This document shows positions 33,961-37,208 of a stretch of DNA of 37,208 nucleotides, one piece after another. The notes under the pieces are model-generated. The model did no database searches and had not been told where the DNA came from. It worked only from the letters and a program-made list of their open reading frames with translations. The position numbers and the translations under genes were made by a program. The DNA is from Hyphomicrobium_A sp964622715 (GTDB taxonomy: Bacteria > Pseudomonadota > Alphaproteobacteria > Rhizobiales > Hyphomicrobiaceae), in NCBI GenBank assembly GCA_964622715.1, contig CAZURR010000013.1, positions 1 through 37,208 on the forward strand, given 5' to 3'. The stretch's first letter is position 1; each line of letters begins with the position of its first letter.

Positions 33961-35361
33961 TCAGAGCGCATGCTTCCTTTGGGGTGAACGCACAGGGAGC
34001 ATCAGGATCATGCCGGTGACGAGAAACACGGCGATCGCCGAAATGCCAAGTCGCTGACTATTCGTCACCTCCGTCATGGTCGCGATCAGGAATGGAGCAA
34101 GGAACGCCGTGGCCTTTCCGGAGAAAGCGAAGAGACCGAAATATTGCGTGATTTTTTCAGGTGGCGCCAGCCGCGCTAGCAGCGAGCGGCTCGAGGCTTG
34201 AACTGGCGCTGCCGCCAAACCGACGAGCATGGCAAAGCCTAAGAACGCTTTCTCGCCAATGGAGGAGAAGGGCGAGGAGCCGGCCACTTTTGGCGTGACC
34301 TCGACGAAATAGAACACGTGTGTGGGGTCGACGGATAAGATTCCGAACGCACCCACGAGCAGCAACAATAGTGCCGCGAGAATGACAGCCTTGGCGCTAA
34401 ATCGGTCGTCGAGCACACCGCCGATGAGCGCACCAAATGCGCCGACAAGCGTCAATACGATGCCAAAGATACCAAGCGACAGCGCACCCCAGTCGAAAAC
34501 CGCTGCACCATAGATGCCGCCGAACGTAAAAATGGATACCAGCCCGTCTATGTAAAACATGCGCGCAATTAGAAAGAGCAACATGTCGCGCTGGCCCATC
34601 AACGAGCGGATCGTGTCCCAGAGCTCTGCTGTTGCCGACCGGTCGTCTTGCGGTCTTTCCTTCTTGATGTCGGGTACGAACAAAAAGAAAGGGATCATGA
34701 AGACGAGATACCAGACCGCTGACAATGGCCCGACCAGACGATCGCCTTCGCGCGCGCCGGCATCGAGCGCCACCACAGGGTCGAGCCCAAGCAGTGTCTT
34801 GCCCGTATCCGGGCTCGAAACGATCAGCCCGGCTATGAGGGCAAGGCTCACAAGTCCACCGAAGTAGCCGCAAGCCCAGCCTCGACCCGAAAGCCTGCCG
34901 AGTTCGCTTTGCGGCACCAATCCCGGCATGATGGCGTTGGTGAAGACTGCGGTGTATTCCGCAGCTGTCATCGCGCAAATGAAGGCAAAGAGTACGAGGT
35001 AGATCGTTTGCGTCGGCGCGCCAGGTATAGCAATCCACAGGCTCACCAATGCGGTTGCGAGGATCGCCGAGAATAACGCGATCCATGGCTTGCGGTGCCC
35101 ACGTCCATCCGCAATGGCACCGAAGAAGGGGCTACCCGCAGCAATGAGCACGCCTGCGATCGCGGCTGCATAGCCCCACATCGCCTGTCCGCGTGCGCCG
35201 TCACCCACCACCGTGTTTGCAAAGTAAGGCGCGAACAGAAACGTCAGGATCAACGTATAATAGGGCTGCACAGCCCAGTCGAACCCCATCCAAGCGATGC
35301 GTGCGCGCAATGGCGCTCGCTTCACCGGCACAGCGTCTTGAGCAGGCGCGGAAATATCCAA
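33961..35361 (-). CDS. MFS transporter, UMF1 (Atg22-like) type
   Basis: About 466 residues from the TTG at 35361. It contains twelve hydrophobic segments. ARIAWMGFDWAVQPYYTLIL starts TM1 and is typical of the UMF1/Atg22-like MFS family. ADGRGHRKPWI follows TM2 in the usual MFS loop (Gly-x-x-Ala-Asp...Arg-Lys-Pro). Substrates of UMF1 members are not well defined; some are proposed amino acid exporters. No ATG is found near the N-terminus. AGAGGGG lies eight bases before this TTG, while another TTG at 35418 would add 19 residues. It is a lone gene. Confidence 0.85.
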   Translation of the reverse strand: MDISAPAQDAVPVKRAPLRARIAWMGFDWAVQPYYTLILTFLFAPYFANTVVGDGARGQAMWGYAAAIAGVLIAAGSPFFGAIADGRGHRKPWIALFSAILATALVSLWIAIPGAPTQTIYLVLFAFICAMTAAEYTAVFTNAIMPGLVPQSELGRLSGRGWACGYFGGLVSLALIAGLIVSSPDTGKTLLGLDPVVALDAGAREGDRLVGPLSAVWYLVFMIPFFLFVPDIKKERPQDDRSATAELWDTIRSLMGQRDMLLFLIARMFYIDGLVSIFTFGGIYGAAVFDWGALSLGIFGIVLTLVGAFGALIGGVLDDRFSAKAVILAALLLLLVGAFGILSVDPTHVFYFVEVTPKVAGSSPFSSIGEKAFLGFAMLVGLAAAPVQASSRSLLARLAPPEKITQYFGLFAFSGKATAFLAPFLIATMTEVTNSQRLGISAIAVFLVTGMILMLPVRSPQRKHAL

Positions 35362-35887
35362 GTCAGCTACCCCTCTAATGCCCGCGGGCGCGACCCCTAT
35401 AGCATGAAAAATGTGCAAGCAGCCCCCGCGCTTTTGGAAGGCTTTGCGGCGGAACGATCAGGTTGTCGGGAAGTTTATTGAGATTCCGCATTTGCCGAGA
35501 AAAAGAGCTGCGCCAGATACGAACCCATCCCGGCAACCGCGAGGATCTCCGCGTAGCGCTCGGTCATCGACACCAAGATTTGGACGCCGATGGGCTCCCT
35601 TTCAGCGAAGCCCTGAAGGCGCCCGTCCACGTTTTCAGTAAAGTCGATTTACCCCTTCTACTTATTCAGAACCTGCGCCCAAGCGGAATTGGCGCTTTGC
35701 TCATATGTCGGAATATTATTGCTGCCGCATCCGGCCACCGAAGAAGCGAAGCCGCATGCGGCCGGGATCAACGGTGGTTGTATTTAGGGGCTAAAGACGC
35801 TTCAGCCTTGATAAAAGGGGCTCTCTTGGGTGTCGGCATCGGCAGTTTGTGCCATGCGCGACATATGGGACGGTGCCATCGTTGGGA

Positions 35888-35942
35888 GAGCCTTCGCGCT
35901 CCCCAGGGGTGAACTTGCCAGCGTCGATCCCGTTATCGTTGC
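35888..35942 (+). repeat. Left copy of 55-bp direct repeat flanking the N gap
   Basis: Identical base for base to 36043-36097. It ends exactly at the first N, as a contig end would. Confidence 0.95.
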
Positions 35943-36042
35943 NNNNNNNNNNNNNNNNNNNNNNNNNNNNNNNNNNNNNNNNNNNNNNNNNNNNNNNNNN
36001 NNNNNNNNNNNNNNNNNNNNNNNNNNNNNNNNNNNNNNNNNN
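35943..36042. other. Assembly gap of 100 N
   Basis: Exactly 100 unknown bases, the conventional placeholder for a scaffold gap of unknown size. The identical flanks suggest that the two contigs overlap and that little or nothing is missing. Confidence 0.97.
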
Positions 36043-36097
36043 GAGCCTTCGCGCTCCCCAGGGGTGAACTTGCCAGCGTCGATCCCGTTATCGTTGC
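36043..36097 (+). repeat. Right copy of 55-bp direct repeat flanking the N gap
   Basis: Starts at the first base after the N run and is identical to 35888-35942. Confidence 0.95.
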
Positions 36098-36198
36098 CAG
36101 CATTTCGCAACGTTGCCATATTCCCGCGGCACTAAGGGGTTGGTGGCCAAATAGAGCGCCATTGGCCATGAGCCGTCATGGCGGGGGAAGCTGGGTAC

Positions 36199-37077
36199 AT
36201 GCGTAATTCGATTGCAATGATGAACACCAAGGGCGGTGTCGGCAAGTCGACCCTTGTCATGGCAGTTGCGGAAACGATGTCGGCGCATCACGGCAAGAAC
36301 GTGTTGGTGGTCGACAGCGACGCTCAATCGAGTGTCTCCAGCATGCTGATGACGGTCTCCAGCCTCTACAAGCTGCAAAGCGAAGCCGCGACGATTGTCG
36401 ATTATTTGCACGGCACGGTGCTTAAGGGCGAAACCGTCGAGTGGCCAAAATTCATCGTGCGCGACGTCTCCGACGTTGAGGATGCTCGCACGGTATTTTT
36501 GTTGCCGAGCGACATGCAGCTCACTCTGTTTGAGCGCGAGGTATCGAAAGAAAGCCTACATCCGCGATTGCGCTCGGTCATTGCCGCCCTCTTGAGCGAG
36601 ATTCGCAAGGTCTTTGATGTTGTACTTATCGATTGCCCTCCCGGCCTGTCGATCCTCACCGAGAGCTGGCTACGCGAAGCCGACTTCCATATCTCGCCGA
36701 CCAAGGCCGATTACGTATCGGTGTGCGGGCTTGAGGTCTTCCGCCGTTTTAAGTCATTGAACCCCGAGATGGGTTTCGCTGAGAATCTTGGCGTCATCGT
36801 CAACATGAAAGAGGCGAACTCGGCTTCCGACGAGGAGTACCATCGCTGGCTGGCCGACAATCCGGCGAACCGCTGTTTCGCGCACGCGATTCCGCGGCTC
36901 AACGTACTTCAGGATGCTGCGCGCTTCCAGCCGGAGCAGCGCAGCTATCTCGCCAAGTATCCAGGCCACATTGGCGCGGCGGTGCGCATGCTCACCGAGG
37001 AAATCCTTTCGCGTCTAGAAGCCACCGTTGAAGAACCGGTTGCCGAAAACGCCTCGACTGCCTCAACCGCCGCTTAG
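36199..37077 (+). CDS. ParA-family ATPase, orphan
   Basis: 292 residues from the ATG at 36199, eight bases after GGGGGAAG. It starts MRNSIAMMNTKGGVGKSTL, containing the deviant Walker A motif (Lys11-Gly-Gly-Val-Gly-Lys16-Ser-Thr). VLVVDSDAQSS is the A' box and VVLIDCPPGLS the Walker B box. The final 20 residues are Glu/Ala/Thr-rich. ParA/MinD-type ATPases position DNA or protein complexes in the cell. There is no parB-like gene downstream and no rep gene, so this is not a clear chromosomal or plasmid partition locus; its cargo is unknown. It is not recognisably MipZ. Confidence 0.88.
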   Translation: MRNSIAMMNTKGGVGKSTLVMAVAETMSAHHGKNVLVVDSDAQSSVSSMLMTVSSLYKLQSEAATIVDYLHGTVLKGETVEWPKFIVRDVSDVEDARTVFLLPSDMQLTLFEREVSKESLHPRLRSVIAALLSEIRKVFDVVLIDCPPGLSILTESWLREADFHISPTKADYVSVCGLEVFRRFKSLNPEMGFAENLGVIVNMKEANSASDEEYHRWLADNPANRCFAHAIPRLNVLQDAARFQPEQRSYLAKYPGHIGAAVRMLTEEILSRLEATVEEPVAENASTASTAA

Positions 37078-37156
37078 CCTGCGCCATTCGCACGGTTGTC
37101 AACCAGGCGAGCACCTGGCGCGCCTTGGTCCATTCTTCGAATGTCGGTTGTGAAAT

Positions 37157-37208
37157 TGGAGCGGGCGATGAGATTCGAACTCACGACCCTCACGTTGGCA
37201 ACGTGATG
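37157..37208 (-). tRNA. tRNA-Gly (anticodon GCC), cut by window edge
   Basis: The 3' part of a minus-strand tRNA. Encoded CCA is at 37157-37159, the discriminator T at 37160, and the 3' acceptor strand CGCCCGC at 37161-37167. The T-arm is intact with TTCGAAT, and the anticodon arm is TCACG-TTGCCAA-CGTGA with GCC at 34-36. The D-arm and 5' acceptor strand lie beyond the window. Confidence 0.93.

Larger units (their letters stand above)
35419..36198. other. Non-coding stretch containing a scaffold gap
   Basis: Apart from the N run and its flanks I see no supported gene. A plus-strand frame of about 149 codons (35463-35912) begins with TTG, has no ribosome-binding site and an unfamiliar product. 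If the gap is closed at the shared 55-bp ends, two short minus-strand frames (about 48 and 58 codons) pass through, neither recognisable. GCCGCATGCGGC at 35751-35762 is a perfect 12-base palindrome. Confidence 0.5.

Noticed and set aside
35463..35912. A 149-codon plus-strand frame before the N gap
   Set aside because: It has a TTG start without ribosome-binding site and no recognisable family; it runs into the 55-bp repeat.
35888..36097. The 55-bp direct repeat read as an attachment-site pair or target duplication
   Set aside because: The copies abut the N run exactly at both ends, which points to contig overlap; no integrase or transposase is present.

Overview
The window looks like a scaffold piece from an alphaproteobacterium of the order Hyphomicrobiales (Rhizobiales), plausibly near Hyphomicrobiaceae; the genus cannot be fixed from the sequence. 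The clues are the gene order hemC-hemD-mitofilin-like-hemY divergent from tsaD-gpsA-EVE, the SDHAF4-like/htpX/rsmB/heparinase/purH block, moderately high GC, and many overlapping or near-abutting genes. Most of the window is ordinary chromosomal housekeeping sequence. I see no CRISPR array, insertion sequence, prophage or defence island.

Layout. 1-1.3 kb: a truncated thioredoxin-family gene and a small secreted cytochrome c, followed by a gene-poor stretch with a possible coding remnant and a REP-like hairpin. 1.6-5.9 kb: a two-gene RND efflux operon (inner-membrane pump and adaptor) with no outer-membrane channel gene and an imperfect palindrome upstream. 6.1-11.7 kb: a trehalose block on the minus strand (GH15 glycosidase, otsA, PfkB kinase, otsB). 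12-13.9 kb: a short-chain dehydrogenase, then a gene-poor segment bounded by a degenerate tRNA-Thr-like sequence and an intact tRNA-Thr(CGT). 14-19.2 kb: a heme-linked minus-strand operon (hemC, hemD, alphaproteobacterial mitofilin/Mic60 homologue, HemY-like TPR protein).

19.3-25.1 kb, plus strand: tsaD, an 18-codon mini-ORF, gpsA, an EVE-domain gene, a METTL20-like methyltransferase, a DUF1761 membrane protein and acs. 25.2-32.7 kb: an extensin-like protein and an SDHAF4-like assembly factor on the minus strand, then htpX, rsmB, a heparinase-II/III family gene, purH and a GNAT acetyltransferase on the plus strand. 32.7-35.4 kb, minus strand: a second GNAT, a secreted protein built from 11-residue helical repeats, and a UMF1-type MFS transporter. 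35.4-37.2 kb: a non-coding stretch with a 100-N scaffold gap flanked by identical 55-bp ends, an orphan ParA-like ATPase, and the start of a tRNA-Gly(GCC) running off the end.

Functional themes are tetrapyrrole synthesis with envelope organisation, trehalose metabolism, central metabolism (acetate activation, glycerol-3-phosphate, purines, succinate dehydrogenase assembly), RNA modification (tsaD, rsmB) and efflux. The observations most worth a second look are the 11-mer repeat protein, the degenerate tRNA copy, the mini-cistron between tsaD and gpsA, and the probably artificial assembly gap.
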